Positions 63,973-64,000 of a stretch of 64,000 bases of DNA are shown here, piece after piece (position 1 is the first letter of the stretch; each line of letters begins with the position of its first letter). The DNA comes from Spinacia oleracea (Eukaryota; Streptophyta; Magnoliopsida; Caryophyllales; Amaranthaceae), in assembly GCF_020520425.1 (NCBI RefSeq), contig NC_079487.1, positions 128,920,385 through 128,984,384 on the forward strand. Reading direction: 5' to 3'. The notes beneath the pieces are model-generated. The model was not told the origin of the DNA. It did no database searches and saw only the letters and a program-made list of their open reading frames with translations. Both the position numbers and the translations under genes were made by a program.

Positions 63973-64000
63973 GTAAGTTTCTTGAATCTCTATATGGTGT

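Overview
This window looks like nuclear DNA of a flowering plant. The genes have many short exons with GT-AG introns. The non-coding DNA is AT-rich and full of small transposons. Plant-only genes are present (psbY, an EMB1006-type PPR gene, STICHEL-like, MRF-type quadruple MA3). The repeated octamer ACTCCGTA and its complement, together with abundant Stowaway-type MITEs, suggest the Caryophyllales (beet, spinach, quinoa group). That placement is an inference and I cannot name a species.

Eight protein-coding genes are supported, seven in a row on the minus strand. They are psbY (2176-2751), a 10-exon TPR protein like Arabidopsis At5g63200 (4113-10349), an MRF-type translation regulator with four MA3 domains (14492-19972), a plastid PPR protein of EMB1006 type (23575-27060), the Ufm1-specific protease UFSP2 (28718-36744), STICHEL-like 2 (39323-43971) and ribosomal protein eS4 (53950-56244). 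The eighth, on the plus strand, is the 5' part of an ARID-domain gene cut by the window end (62801 onward). I rebuilt exon chains from splice sites and phase. Each of the multi-exon minus-strand chains closes on one open frame at a length I recall as close to the Arabidopsis protein.

The genes do not form an operon or one pathway: photosystem II, translation control, UFMylation, plastid RNA processing, ribosome, chromatin. The most interesting point of layout is that the TPR, MRF, UFSP2 and STICHEL-like genes sit together. As I remember it, their Arabidopsis relatives are split over three loci, each beside a different MRF paralogue.

The gaps hold a readable record of small mobile elements. 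There are Stowaway MITEs with TA duplications (one nested in another), Tourist-like MITEs with TTA duplications (one sitting in the A box of a SINE), and a SINE with poly(A) and target duplication. There is also a 0.6 kb poly(A) retroposon with a perfect 18-bp duplication, two nested Helitrons in opposite orientation, hAT-like elements inside UFSP2 introns, and a piece of mitochondrial large-subunit rRNA. The gene-poor stretches are 10.4-14.5 kb, 20.7-23.5 kb, 36.8-39.3 kb, 44-53.9 kb and 56.4-62.7 kb. I found no CRISPR array, tRNA gene, or convincing undescribed multi-gene system.
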